From contig OW240915.1 in assembly GCA_933207985.1 (NCBI GenBank), positions 111,492,069 to 111,556,068 of the forward strand: DNA of 64,000 bases, read 5' to 3'. The first letter of the stretch is position 1. Each line of letters begins with the position of its first letter. Shown here piece by piece: positions 1 to 9,960 of the stretch. This DNA is from Pelobates cultripes (lineage: Eukaryota > Chordata > Amphibia > Anura > Pelobatidae). The translations under genes and the position numbers were made by a program. The notes beneath the pieces were generated by a model. The model had not been told where the DNA came from and did no database searches. It saw only the letters and a list, made by a program, of their open reading frames with translations.

Positions 1-96
1 AAACATCAACTAGGTTTTAACCAACCATGACTGTTTTTATATATCAAAATATTATTTGTTTTTTAAATTAATTCTTGAAGTAATGCTATGGCAGCA

Positions 97-600
97 TTAC
101 ATAGTTACATAGCTGAAAAGAGACATGCATCCATCAAGTTCAGCCTTCCTCACATATGTTTTTGCAGTTGATCCAAAACAAGGCAAAAAAAAAACAGTTT
201 GAAGCCCTTTCCAATTTTGCAACAAACTAGGGGAAAAAATCCTTCTTGACCCCCAAATCGCAGTCAGAGCTCTACTTGGAGAAACTATCACCCCACAGAT
301 TAAAAATTATTTCCTTGAATATTATGTTTATGCAAGTATTCATTCAGTTTAAACATCTGTAAAGACTCGGATAAAACCACCTCTTGAGGCATAGAATTCC
401 ACACCCTCATTGTTCTTACTTTAAAAAATAAATAAAAAAAACACCCTTTCCTTTGCTGTAGACTTGATCTCCTTTCTTCAAGTCTAAATATGTGACCTTG
501 TGTCCTGTTTAAAAAGACAATGGTTTGTATTGCACCCAATTATATTTATATAATGCTATCATATCCCTTCTGAGGTGCTGTTTTTCTAAATTAAACAAAC
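97..600 (-). pseudogene. LINE ORF2 C-terminal region (copy A)
   Basis: The minus-strand translation of 300-539 contains the conserved downstream segment of CR1/L2-type polyproteins: a TQGH element, then RLEERRSSLQQRKG, then VRTMRVWNSMPQEVV and LQMFKLNEYL (the WN.LP..VV...FK.L pattern). After a frame change, 97-291 ends in ELDGCMSLFS, the usual end of this frog LINE family. At least one frameshift separates the two blocks. No other function. Confidence 0.75.
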
Positions 601-609
601 TTAAATTTG

Positions 610-898
610 TTAAAGGAACACTATAGTCACCAGACTAACTTAATGTTAGTTGTTCTGGTGAGTATAATCATTCCCTTCAGACAATTTCATGCAAACACTG
701 CCTTTTCAGAAAAAATGCAGTGTTTACATTGCCCTCTAGGGACACCTCCACTAGCCACTTCTCAGATGACCACTGGATATGCTTCCTGGGGCAGTGCTGC
801 ACAGTGTGCACCATTGCAATTCAGGGAGTAGAGGGGCAGCAACCTAAATGGTGGTTTTAACATTACAGGGTCAGGAACAGAAACATTTGTTCCTTTAA
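610..898. mobile_element. T2-type MITE (complete)
   Basis: The element is bounded by TTAA at 610-613 and 895-898. It begins TTAAAGGAACACTATAGTCA and ends TGTTCCTTTAA, an inverted terminal match. TTAA target duplication with TTAAAGGRR-type ends is the hallmark of T2-family MITEs described in Xenopus. It has no coding capacity. It interrupts the 3' part of LINE copy A, whose sequence continues directly on both sides of the TTAA. Confidence 0.85.
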
Positions 899-1045
899 CC
901 TTTCTTCATAAGAAAAATGTTCCATTCCATTTATTATTTTGCAGCCTAGCTCTGCACATTTTCAAGTGCCATAATATCTTTCTTTAGAACAGGTGCCCAA
1001 AATCGAACAGCATTAGAGTTGAGCGAACCCGGACTGAAAATTAAG

Positions 1046-1190
1046 TTTCTTGGACCCCGGACCTGAACACTGACATATCACTGTATGTTCGGGTTGGAGT
1101 TCGGTATTCGGCGAACATTACGTTTCTTGGACCCCGGACCTGAACACTGACATATCACTGTATGTTCGGGTTGGAGTTCGGTATTCGGCG
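1046..1190. repeat. Two-copy direct repeat in hAT 5' subterminal region
   Basis: A segment of about 70 bp beginning GTTTCTTGGACCCCGG and ending in GGTATTCGGCG occurs twice back to back (about 1046-1117 and 1123-1190) just inside the left terminal repeat. Subterminal repeats are common transposase-binding regions in hAT elements; binding here is inference. Confidence 0.75.
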
Positions 1191-1434
1191 ATTTAATGGC
1201 GCGTTTTGAAAGGCTGCAGAGCAGCCAATCAACAAGCGTTTGACTCGTGTGCCCTTAGAAGCCATCACAGCCATGCTTACTAATGGCATGGCTGTGATTG
1301 GCCAGTGTAGCATGTGGCCCAGCCTCTATATATAAGCTAGAGTCGCGTAGCGCCGCACGTCACATGAGCTCTTATTAGTGTAGGGACAGGATGCTGCCGC
1401 TTTCAGAGACAGATTAGGAAGGAATTCTGCAAAC

Positions 1435-2335
1435 TAGTACATTAGTGGGATGCACTTCATATCTGAGAGTCAAATAGAAGCGTCAAATACTGTGGTTACA
1501 TCGGAATTTTAAAAAGTCAATTTCTTTGGGTGCTAAAAAGTACATTAGTGGGGTGCACTTTATATCTGAGAGTCAAATAGAAGCGTCAAATACTGCTGTC
1601 ACATTGCAGTTTTAAAACTTTAAATTTTTTGGGTGATAAAAAGTACATTAGTGGGGTGCACTTCATATGTAAGAGTCAAATAGAAGCGTCAAATAGTTCG
1701 CTTATAGTGCAGTTGTAAACATTCTAATTGTTTTTCTGCTAAACTGCTAAATAGTAAATTTTGGGGCCTGCTCTTCATATCTGAGAGTCAGATAGTGTTC
1801 TTACAGCGCAGTTGTAAAAATTCTTATTTTCTGGGTGCTAAACTGCTAAATAGTACATTTTGGGCGTGCTCTTCATATCTGAGTCAAATAGAAGCATCAA
1901 ATAGTGCGCTTACAGCGTAGTTGTAAACATTCTTATTTTCTGGGTGCTAATCTGCTAAATAGTACATTTTGGCGCCTGCTCTTCATATCTGAGAGTCAAA
2001 TAGAAGCGTCAAATAGTGCGTTTACATCGCAATTGTAAAAATTCGTATTTTTGGGGTGCTAAACTGCTAAATAGTACATTTTGGGGCCTGCTCTTCATAT
2101 CTGAGAGTCAAATAGAAGCGTCAAATAGTGCGCTTACAGCGCTGTTGTAAAAATTCTAATTGTTTTGCTGCTAATCTGCTAAATAGTACATTTTGGGGCC
2201 TGCTCTTCATATCTGAGAGTCAAATAGTGCGCTTACAGCGCAGTTGTAAAAATTTTCTGGGTGCTAATCTGCTAAAAAGTACATTTTGGGCTTGCTCTTC
2301 ATATCTGAGAGTCAAATAGAAGCGTCAAATACCAA
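1435..2335. repeat. Tandem array, period about 97-113 bp, inside hAT element
   Basis: The phrase CTGAGAGTCAAATAG or a close variant recurs near 1461, 1567, 1670, 1783, 1880, 1991, 2101, 2213 and 2309. Each unit also carries GTACATTTTGGGGCCTGCTC-like and GCTAAACTGCTAAATAG words. This gives about nine diverged units between the left terminal region and the transposase remnants. There is no open reading frame of interest. Confidence 0.85.
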
Positions 2336-2399
2336 TATAACAATATTGTAATTCGGGGGCAATACCCTCACAAGTCAAACTGAGAGGTCAGTTTATAGG

Positions 2400-3250
2400 G
2401 AAAACTGTTGCCTGGATACAATTCAAAAACAATTTCCATATGTCCTTTGCAGACTTTACATGCTGGAAAAACACAGGTGCCAACTGCTGCGGCTTTCTGC
2501 AGTGTGCAGACCGGCAATGAGGGCAGGGTTGAGGAGTGGGTGGAAGATGATGTGGAGGATGATGAGGTCCTAGACCCCACATGGAATGAAGGTCATGCGA
2601 GTGACGTGTGCAGTTTGGAGGAAGAGGCGCTGGTCGCACAGAGGCACAAGCATAAGAGGGAGCAGGGTGCAAAAGAGGAGCAGCCGTCCCCTAGCGCTTG
2701 TCGGCATGTATTATCTTTAGAATTCCCACAGTTATCCAAGTAACAGATGGAGCGATAAAAGGAACCATAACAGATTTAACGAGCCATTCGCAGTTTTGCA
2801 GTCCGGTGACCAGGACCCAGACCCTGTCTGGGCGGTGGTTGGACGACCGGGACCCAGTATGCCTGATGTTGAAGTTAGGAGTCACAGTGTGGAATGGATG
2901 AGCAGGGTCTGGTGCAGGGTAACCGCACACCCCCTGGTGTTGAGCACCAGCGTTTGTGCGGCCACATACCATGACCCTGATGCAGCTTCAGTAAAAAGAG
3001 TACTGGATACCATAAGCCATCACCAGACTGATCCGCAACTTGGAACAGGATGTGACATTCACTGTCTCGGCGTTCTCACCCTGATGCTGCTCGCCTGTCT
3101 GCGCTGCAGCGTAACTTTGGCCTTCCCGCTCACCGCCTCATATGCGACATGCCCACAAGGTGGAACTCCACATTACACATGCTGGAGAGACTGTGCGAGC
3201 AGCAGCAGGCGATAGTGGGGTTTAGCTGCAGCATGCACGAGTCAGTCGCT
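2400..3250 (+). pseudogene. hAT transposase remnant
   Basis: Plus-strand translation, with frameshifts, gives pieces of a hAT (zinc-finger BED type) transposase. An acidic stretch (EEWVEDDVEDDEV) lies at about 2530-2570. A block at about 3053-3230 reads LSALQRNFGLPAHRLICDMP then TRWNSTLHMLERLCEQQQAI. The D..TRWNST..MLERL motif is diagnostic of the hAT RNase-H-like catalytic core. Several frameshifts and an inserted rRNA fragment immediately downstream show it is non-functional. Confidence 0.8.
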
Positions 3251-3252
3251 GT

Positions 3253-3536
3253 GCACCAGACTTTCCCTCCAATTGATCAGAGTTAAAGGATTTCAAGTGG
3301 ACTCATTACAATTACAGGGCCTCTAAAGAGTCCTGTATTGTTATTTGTCGTCACTACCTCCCCGCGTCGGGAGTGGGTCATTTGCGCGCCTGCTGCCTTC
3401 CTTGCATGTGGTAGCCGTTTGCCAAGGTCCCGGTACGGAGTCGAACCCTGATTCCCCGTTACCCGTGGTCACCATGGTAGGCGCAGTAAATGGCATCGAA
3501 AGTTGATATGGATTGACATACGAATGCGTCGACGCC
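3253..3536 (-). pseudogene. 18S rRNA-derived fragment (antisense) embedded in hAT element
   Basis: The minus strand reads as eukaryotic 18S rRNA, from the region upstream of the universally conserved 530 loop. Plus-strand landmarks are CACCAGACTTTCCCTCCAAT, GAGTCCTGTATTGTTATT, CGTCACTACCTCCCCGCGTC, GCGCGCCTGCTGCCTTCC, GAACCCTGATTCCCCGTTAC, GTGGTCACCATGGTAGGC and ATCGAAAGTTGATA. It covers about 285 nt with scattered substitutions. It stops almost exactly where the CAGCAGCCGCGG motif would follow. It replaces or interrupts transposase sequence, which resumes at about 3684. It is too short and too diverged to be a functional rRNA. Confidence 0.9.
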
Positions 3537-3683
3537 TTGTCATTGGGAGCACATTGAAAAAGTGCTCTAGCATGACGAGCTGGGTGATCTCCTCCAGGAA
3601 CTTGGCTTGATGGGAGTTGAGCCAGTTCTGGGTGGCCCTTGTGATGCCACGGTGTATACCCAGATATATCAGAGCTGCTGCAG

Positions 3684-3840
3684 AAAATGCGGGCCATCTG
3701 TGCGCACTTTCGCCATTCTCACCCTGCTGCTCGTCTGTCTGCGCTGCAGCGTAACTTCGGCCTCATGAGACTGTGCGAGCAGCAGCAGGCGATAGTGGAG
3801 TTTCAGATGCAGCACGCACGGGTCAGTCGCTCTGCGGATC
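3684..3840 (+). pseudogene. Second copy of hAT transposase segment
   Basis: LSALQRNFGL...MRLCEQQQAIVEFQMQHARVSRS repeats the block found at about 3090-3250 but lacks the intervening HRLICDMPTRWNST part. The copies are about 85-90 percent alike by eye. This fragment lies after the rRNA insert, so the insert is flanked by partially duplicated transposase sequence. Confidence 0.75.
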
Positions 3841-3881
3841 AGTTTTCTTTTTTTATAAGCCCCAATATTTTCCCCAATTAT

Positions 3882-3883
<2 letters not shown>

Positions 3884-3914
<31 letters not shown>
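3884..3914. repeat. (AT)n microsatellite
   Basis: About 15 uninterrupted AT units followed by a short A run, inside the hAT element. Confidence 0.95.
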
Positions 3915-3918
<4 letters not shown>

Positions 3919-4569
3919 AAAACAGTGTTGGCTACCTCCTCCTCCTCCACCGCTGCTTCCACCTACACCACCACGTTCACCGCCTCCTCAACCTATGGGT
4001 CACTTAGTATAAACTATGTACACAATAGCAGAGGCTTGTGAAGGCCTTTTCTCCATGCATCAGGAGTTGAGCTCAGTTTGAACAATGAAAGAGAATACCC
4101 TGCACTCCAACCCTCTCTCAGATGGATAATTCTGGTGATCTTCCTGACAGCCATGCTTTAGATTTTGATTTATGTTCTTCCAAAGCTAAAATCAAAGATT
4201 CCATCTAGTGCTATTTTATGGCTCAGCTGTATTTAAATCTTTTAGGTATTTTATGTTATTTTAAGTAATTTTCCTATCCACATTTATTTGCAGGGCACTT
4301 GTCCTACTGTTACTCCAATTTCTTCATTTTGCAGCCCTCTAGCCCTTTCCAGGAGTTTCTTAGAGCCATTTTTGTGCCCAAAAGTTCGGGTCCCCATTGA
4401 CTTCAATGGGGTTCGGGTTCAGGGTCAAGTTTCGATCCCGAACCTGGACTTTTTTTCAAAGTTTGTCCGAACCCGCCGGACCCGAACATCCAGGTGTCCA
4501 CTCAACTCTAAACAGCATATTCATTGTGTGGATTGGGTGCCATTGATTTAGAAAGAGGCAAAATTAAAT

Positions 4570-5510
4570 TTTCATCCAAGAATTAATGCCTTTTTTAATA
4601 CATGGCAATATCTTACTGGCCTTAGCAACTGTGATTGACTTTGCACAATGTTGCCTAGCTTGTTTTCGTAAACAATTTCCAAATCCTCTCTGTGTGTTGT
4701 TATCCTTAATTCACTACCATTTAGGGAATAAGTTGCTTGTGCATTCTTTGACCCAAAATGCATTATTCTACGTTAAATTTAATTTGCCATGTGAGTGCCC
4801 AGTTCCCCAATCTATCTCAATCCCTCTGCAGCAAAGTAATATCCTGCTCACATTGTTTTGCCTTACAGAGGTTTGTGTCATATGCAAGCACTGAAACATG
4901 ACTTCAATGCCTATTTCAAGATAATGTATACATATGATAAACAGAAGTGGTCCCAGAACATACCCTGAGAGGCACTACTTACCATTTTTGCCTGGCTTAA
5001 AATTGTACCATTAATGATAACTCTGTGTACTCTATTGTGAGGAACCATACTGAATGCCTTAACAGAATCTAAGTAGATCACATTCACTGCAACACCCTGA
5101 TCCTATACTTCTACTTACTTCTTCGTAGAATGCAATTAAATTAGTTTTTCATGACCTGTTTCATAAACCCATATTGATTTTTTTTAATAACACAGTTCTT
5201 CTCAATTAATCTCCGAATATTATTCCATAATAAGCCATCAAATACTTTCTCAGTCACAGAAGTTACGGTCACGGGTCTATAATTTCCAGACACAGATTTA
5301 AATCCTTTTTGAATAGGAACCATATCTGCCTTCCTCCAATCCACTGGTACAATTCCTGAAAGAAAAAGAATATTGAAAAATTAAAAACAGAGGTTGACTT
5401 ATTCCTACGCTTAACTCCTTAAATACTTCTGGGTGAATACGATCAGGCCCGGGTTTTTTTTTTACATTAACTTTCTTTAGTTGCTGAAACACCTTGTTTT
5501 GAGTCATTCA
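4570..5510 (-). pseudogene. LINE reverse transcriptase remnant (copy A)
   Basis: Reading right to left: KKKPGPDRIHPEVFKEL (about 5410-5470), then after a frameshift DWRKADMVPIQKGF and GNYRPVTVTSVTEKVFDGLL (about 5230-5344). These are the CR1/L2-type W..A.V.PI.KKG....NYRP signatures. Motif A appears as VIYLDSVKAFSMVPHN (about 5030-5085). Motif C, normally FADDT, reads LAYDTNLCK (about 4850-4890), so the first catalytic aspartate of the pair is replaced by tyrosine; it is followed by LLQRD.DRLGNWA. Several stops separate these blocks. Confidence 0.85.
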
Positions 5511-5811
5511 ATCACAATATTTCTGCAAGTTCTTTTTTATCATCAATCATTTGCATATCTCTCCCCATAGGTTCGTATGGGTAGATATATTCCTAAATTT
5601 ATGTGCTTACATATATTTTTGGGGTTGGTTTTGCTCTCTTTGGTTATAACTTCCTCATTTTCTCATTTAGCAAATCTAATCACCTTTATGCATGCATTAC
5701 TGGCTTCCTATATCTTATTTAGGATGTCTCTAGTTTAAATGCTTTAAATGCCTTTTTACATTTTAATTTATTGGTTTACTTTCCCACTAAGCCAACTTTT
5801 ACTTTGTTTCT

Positions 5812-6320
5812 TTAAAGGGACACTATAGTCACCTGAACAACTTTAGCTTAATGAAGCAGTTTTGGTGTATAGAACATGCCCCTGCAGCCTCACTGCTCAA
5901 TCCTCTGCCATTTAGGAGTTAAATCCCTTTGTTTATGAACCCTAGTCACACCTCCTGCATGTGACTTGCACAGCCTTCCATAAACACTTCCTGTAAAGAG
6001 AGCCCTATTTAGGCTTTCTTTATTGCAAGTTCTGTTTAATTAAGATTTTCTTATCCCCTTTATCTGTTAATAGCTTGCTAGACCCTGCAAGAGCCTCATG
6101 TATGTGATTAAAGTTCAATTTAGAGATTGAAATACAATTATTTAAGATAAATTATATCTGTTTGAAAGTGAAACCAATTTCTTTTTCATGCAGGCTCTGT
6201 CAATCATAGCCAGGGGAGGTGTGGCTAGGGCTGCCTAAACAGAAACAACGTGATTTAACTCCTAAATGACAGTGCTTTATTTAGCTAAAGTAATTTAGGT
6301 GACTATAGTGTTCCTTTTAT
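5812..6320. mobile_element. T2-type MITE (long form)
   Basis: It begins TTAAAGGGACACTATAGTCA at 5812. It ends near 6320 with GTGACTATAGTGTTCCTTTT, a long inverted match to the start, although the final TTAA has drifted. The internal halves are also partly complementary (TTTAGGAGTTAAATC versus GATTTAACTCCTAAATGA; ACACCTCCTGCATG versus the opposite arm). It is inserted in LINE copy A; the same locus in copy B (about 42008) has no insertion. A fragment of the same family lies at 61.5 kb. Confidence 0.85.
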
Positions 6321-6560
6321 ATTTATTACCCGATGGTACATATTGAGAAATGCACTTTCTAATATTTGTTTGAAGATATTCCATGTATCCTCAGTGTTTT
6401 TTTCACAAAAGAGTTTCCATTTTTGCAAGTCAATATGATGTAAAGCTGCACTTATCTTATTGAAATTTTCCCTTTTTAAATTATTTGTTTTAGCATACCT
6501 TTTGTGCATTAGCTTTTTTGAGTTTATTTCAAAACGCACCATATTGAGGTCACCATTTCA
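6303..6560 (-). pseudogene. LINE endonuclease C-terminus and linker (copy A)
   Basis: The minus strand reads NMVRFEINSKKLMHKRYAKT and then a lysine- and asparagine-rich linker ending WNIFKQILESA. This matches the region after the conserved SDH motif that closes the AP-endonuclease domain of CR1/L2 LINEs. In copy B the same place reads DHNMVSFKINSK; here the histidine position appears as leucine. The copy stops at about 6662. Confidence 0.65.
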
Positions 6561-6664
6561 CAAGTATTCTCCTACTAGAATGTTTGTCAATAGATCAACA
6601 TTGCTTGTTATAACCAGATCCAGACAAGCATCCTTTCCAGTTGGTACTTGCAACAGTTGTGACG

Positions 6665-6805
6665 TGAAAGAAAACAAATATTTTACTCACTTGTTCCAGA
6701 GCAGGCGGACTGCTCTATGGATAGGGCGTGGGTGGAATAATCCCCACCGAGGATATTGCTTGGAAGTGAAATTACAAGTGAGTAAAATATTCGCTATTTA
6801 TATTC
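6665..6805. repeat. Inverted repeat of about 135 bp
   Basis: ACAAATATTTTACTCACTTG near 6675 is complementary to CAAGTGAGTAAAATATTCGC near 6775-6795, enclosing about 80 bp with an internal GCAGGCGGACTGCTC segment. The motif ATTTTACTCAC also occurs in the DIRS terminal repeat at 61.6 kb, so it may be a solo retroelement end. It sits exactly between LINE copy A and the Penelope-like element. Family not determined. Confidence 0.55.
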
Positions 6806-7045
6806 CTGGTATTTTATACCGTGAGCACTATTTGTAATTTCTTTTTATATTTTTTATGGTCCTCACCCAATGAGAAGCTTTATTCACGTATCCTTTAAAG
6901 TGGGGATCTATACTGGAGCTAGTTCGAGCTCCTTAATACGTTAGGAGGACTATATCTATTTTATATTTTATACACGTTGCCTAACATGTCAGTTTATGTG
7001 TCATGGGGCCATGGAATTTTGATCTGTTTTAGATGGCAAAAAATT

Positions 7046-7396
7046 TGGGATAGCCATAGGATAACTTGCAATTCCACATAGGTGGTTTATCTCCTCACAT
7101 GTACATGTGGTTTTCAATATGTGGGACAGACCACCAGATTCCTCAAGAGGAGATTTAGGGAACATAAATGGGCTATTCTACATGAGGACAAAAAATCACC
7201 TGTCACACATCATTTTCAGTTAATACGAGAGAGCGATCCCACACACATCTCATTGATGGGGATACAACGGATACCAGTAAAGATAGATATTTTAAATAGG
7301 AAAAAAGCTCTCACTACCGTAGAAACCAAATGGATATTTGAGTTAAACACATTAAATCCATATGGTTTGAATGAGGAACTTGATCAGTTGCCATAA
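7046..7396 (+). pseudogene. GIY-YIG endonuclease domain of Penelope-like element
   Basis: VVYLLTCTCGFQYVGQTTR followed by FLKRRFREHKWAI matches the Penelope GIY-YIG domain (V-Y-L..C.CG..YVG.T...L..R..EH). Downstream are THHFQLIRES and, at the C-terminus, ETKWIFELNTLNPYGLNEEL, the conserved E.KWI..L.TL.P.GLN motif. In Penelope elements this endonuclease nicks target DNA for reverse transcription. An in-frame TAG at 7079-7081 interrupts the reading frame just before VVYLL, where relatives have a sense codon, so the intact open stretch starts at 7082. Confidence 0.9.
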
Positions 7397-7863
7397 CAGC
7401 CTATTGACAACATGATTTTGAGTTGTATCGTATTTATTGATTGTTTTATTTTTGCAGTGCGATGGAATGCATATATTGAGTTTATCCTGATATGATCATA
7501 TTTAACCTTTGTTTTAATTTTGTTTTATGATTTAGTTATCTATTTTCCATCTTGAGATAATCAAGTACATCGATACGGCTTTTGATACTCCGATGCACTT
7601 TATTATATTCCCTATATATATATATATATATTATTAATTTATGGTCATTTATATTTACATATTTATATTCTTATTTTGATTGGTGAGGTTAACTTTATGT
7701 TTGTTGTCACTATATTTTTATTGTTACTCTCTTTTTACACAAGTTTTGGCTTCACGTGAGTTACTTACCCTGGGAAAACTATCCCTTATGCCAATCTTAT
7801 TTGGCGTTCTTTTCCAGGTTTTTAATATACCGGATACCCTGGTGAAGGGTATATATATACAGT

Positions 7864-7925
7864 GTTTTACTTTTGGACTTTAGTCTTGAGAAAGTCTCAT
7901 TATGTGACGAAATGTGTAGACTGCA
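7864..7925 (+). ncRNA. Degenerate hammerhead-like motif in Penelope 3' region
   Basis: AGTC, then CTTGAGA, a short stem (GTCTCA/TGAC), then GAAA and a distal AGACT. The arrangement follows the hammerhead order (stem I, CUGANGA, stem II, GAAA, stem III, stem I), but the CUGANGA box is mutated, so activity is unlikely. Confidence 0.35.
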
Positions 7926-8660
7926 GGTCCATTCGTTTTGGGAAACTGCCAGTCTTCAGCTCTATCTCGCTCATTTTGCCTCGCCCTTTTTGAAGTTACC
8001 GGCCACGGCGAGGTTACATGTTGACCCATTGGTGGACAGATTGGCATGCTCCCCCAGCCTGGTGTAGTGATGCGAACAGGGTAAGCTGCTTTCTATTTGT
8101 CCCAGAGTTTTTGTCCAACTTGGGAAGTATTGGCAGGACCCTTAGCATTCTCACACGGGTGGTGGGTTTGAGAGCTTCTTGCCCACTAGTTTATGCGGAT
8201 CATCATTATTTCATCAAGTGTTACCAGAAAATTAGCATCTGTCTTTGACTTCGTAGTGGAGGGCCCCTCACACTGAAGGTGCTGTGATTATTATCTCTCT
8301 GTACGGATTATTTTTATTTACGTATTCATTTTGTTGGTATTATTTATTTACCTTGCATTATTCAGTCCTCTTTTATTTATAGTATCATCCTATTTACAGG
8401 GCTGCTGTTTTGAGGTTTTATATACAATAAACATATTTTATGTTGATTATTTGACAGCTTAGTGTATTATGTATAAGTGTATTCCCTTATTTTGTATTTG
8501 TAGATCCCTGCCAAACACAGCATAGGCTGGGGGATATTGCAACACTCTAATATTTTTTATATTGCCACATTGTGAGATAACATTATACCTTGTACTTTAT
8601 TCAACTTGACTTAATTCTTTGCTGGTTGAGATGAGTATTACCATTTGAATTTTATGTTAG

Positions 8661-9383
8661 AGCGCTCACACCCTAACTAAAAAAAAGTTATACAATTCTT
8701 TTTTTTTTCCTTCAGGAAAAAGTGGACATGAACATCATTCTGTTAGCGGTAGTAAATAATATAACTTTCCAAAGCAAACTTTTTAAGCAACATAGAAAAG
8801 GTTTACAGAAATAAACTTTCATATAATATATATATACACATAAACTATAGGATTTCTTTCTTTTATTTATTTATTTTTGGTGTTAGGCACTATAGCCTGT
8901 AGCATAACATTGATTACAATTAGCTTGTGTCCTTTTGGCACTATTAGAAAATGAGATGCTTATTTCATATCATCATGCTTTATGATTTAAGATTGTTTCC
9001 TTGCCTTGTCAATTATTGCACAGTTCTTTCTTTGTTCTCTTGTCTATGACCTCATTAGACAATTACTGTTGCCGGTAATGCTTTTCTGATGTTTAGAGAT
9101 TGAAGATTACTCTCCAACAAATATGATGTTTAATCAAGTGATTTAGATCTGATTGATATAAGAATGACAGTGAAGCCTGTCTAAAAATGCATAAAATAAC
9201 TTGGAAAATATGTGCTGAGGAATATCAAGCTTTGGGAGTTTATTGCATGTATGCCCTCTATCCTAAATATGAATTTACAGTCCCTCTATTTTGTTCTCTT
9301 TCAATGCAGTGGAGTACTGACTGCTTGCATAGTAAAAAAAATTTTGTTTTTGTTTTTGTAAAGCAACATATTCTGCATTGCTG
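8661..9383. other. Unassigned AT-rich sequence
   Basis: No recognisable gene or repeat. It contains a short AT/TTTA-rich patch at about 8820-8880. The small open frames present have no recognisable homology. Confidence 0.5.
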
Positions 9384-9960
9384 TACATGACTGCTGACCC
9401 AGAACATAATTCTCGTTGCCCCAATAATTACAAGACACCTGTATGCTGGATAAGGGCAACAGCCACGGCTTTATTTAAATCAATCTTCCACCTGTCAGTT
9501 GTTGGGGTGATTGCCCAATAGACAGATAATCCATATATTTTTTCTGAGTCTTAGACAGCCTGCCTTTCGCCATCAGCCCTAGCATGCTGCGACTCCCCAA
9601 GCCGACTGTCACTTGCGCTGGCCAGGAAACCGCATGCTGTGACAAAAGGAAGAACAGAGACGCTAAAAAAATAAAAAATAAAAAAGACCTCAACAACCAC
9701 CAACATTAAGGGAGGGAGCTTGTTAAACCTAGTATCCTTCTTACAAGTGGTAAGTACCCTCCCCTCTGATCCCCTTTTTGCAACATTGTGTTCACATTTA
9801 ACCCTTTCCTACTATGGGCAGCTGTCATGCCTTCCCTTCTTCGTCAGTCCAGGGGAATCCTATAGATGCACTAACAAATAAGTAGTTTCAACTATCCAGA
9901 TGGTCCTGAAAGCCCTTCTTACAGGGGCGAGGAGTATAATTACATAAAAGGCATGAGTAA
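9384..9960 (-). mobile_element. Possible LTR-retrotransposon end
   Basis: On the minus strand there is TTTAAATAAAGCCGTGGCTG followed by a GTTGCCC...GGTGTC stretch and a TTATTGGGGCAACGAGAA block, then TGCTGACC near TG/CA-like termini. A TATA/polyadenylation-like AATAAA followed by a short R/U5-like segment is typical of frog Gypsy LTRs. No coding region or second LTR is present; the boundaries are guesses. Confidence 0.3.

Larger units (their letters stand above)
1014..4510 (+). mobile_element. hAT-superfamily DNA transposon with 8-bp target duplication
   Basis: Terminal inverted repeats start TAGAGTTGAG at 1014 and end CTCAACTCTA at 4510. An identical 8-bp target duplication, AACAGCAT, sits at 1006-1013 and 4511-4518. 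The subterminal regions are rich in GAACCCG/CGGGTTCG words. Inside are a duplicated 5' segment, a roughly 110-bp tandem array, a decayed hAT transposase, an antisense 18S rRNA fragment and a duplicated transposase fragment. Removing 1014-4518 restores continuous LINE sequence. Length and transposase remains indicate a once autonomous or composite element, now inactive. Confidence 0.9.
95..6662 (-). mobile_element. CR1/L2-like LINE, copy A (5'-truncated, interrupted)
   Basis: A non-LTR retrotransposon copy lies on the minus strand, so its 3' end is at the left. Reading right to left there is the end of the endonuclease domain and linker (about 6303-6560), the reverse-transcriptase fingers and palm (about 4570-5510) and the C-terminal tail (97-600). 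The same sequence recurs in the same order at 39.5-43.2 kb. Three later insertions split it: a MITE at 5812-6320, a hAT transposon at 1014-4510 and a MITE at 610-898; LINE sequence resumes on the far side of each. Many stops and frameshifts show it is dead. Clade assignment rests on RT motif similarity only; Rex-type relatives are possible. Confidence 0.85.
6806..8660 (+). mobile_element. Penelope-like element, 3' part
   Basis: It contains a GIY-YIG endonuclease remnant (7046-7396) followed by AT-rich 3' sequence. That includes a pLTR-like segment at about 7860-7920 with a degenerate hammerhead-type core (CTTGAGA, short stem, GACGAAAT). The rest, to about 8660, is AT-rich and non-coding with an (AT)n patch at 7613-7632. 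The reverse-transcriptase part is missing, so the copy is 5'-truncated. The right boundary is approximate. Confidence 0.7.

Noticed and set aside
1435..2335. CRISPR-like regular array
   Set aside because: The organism is eukaryotic, units are diverged across their whole length, and there are no unique spacers; it is an ordinary tandem repeat.
2408..2743. 111-aa acidic open frame as an independent gene
   Set aside because: It lies within the hAT element, ahead of the transposase core motif, and is better explained as part of that element.
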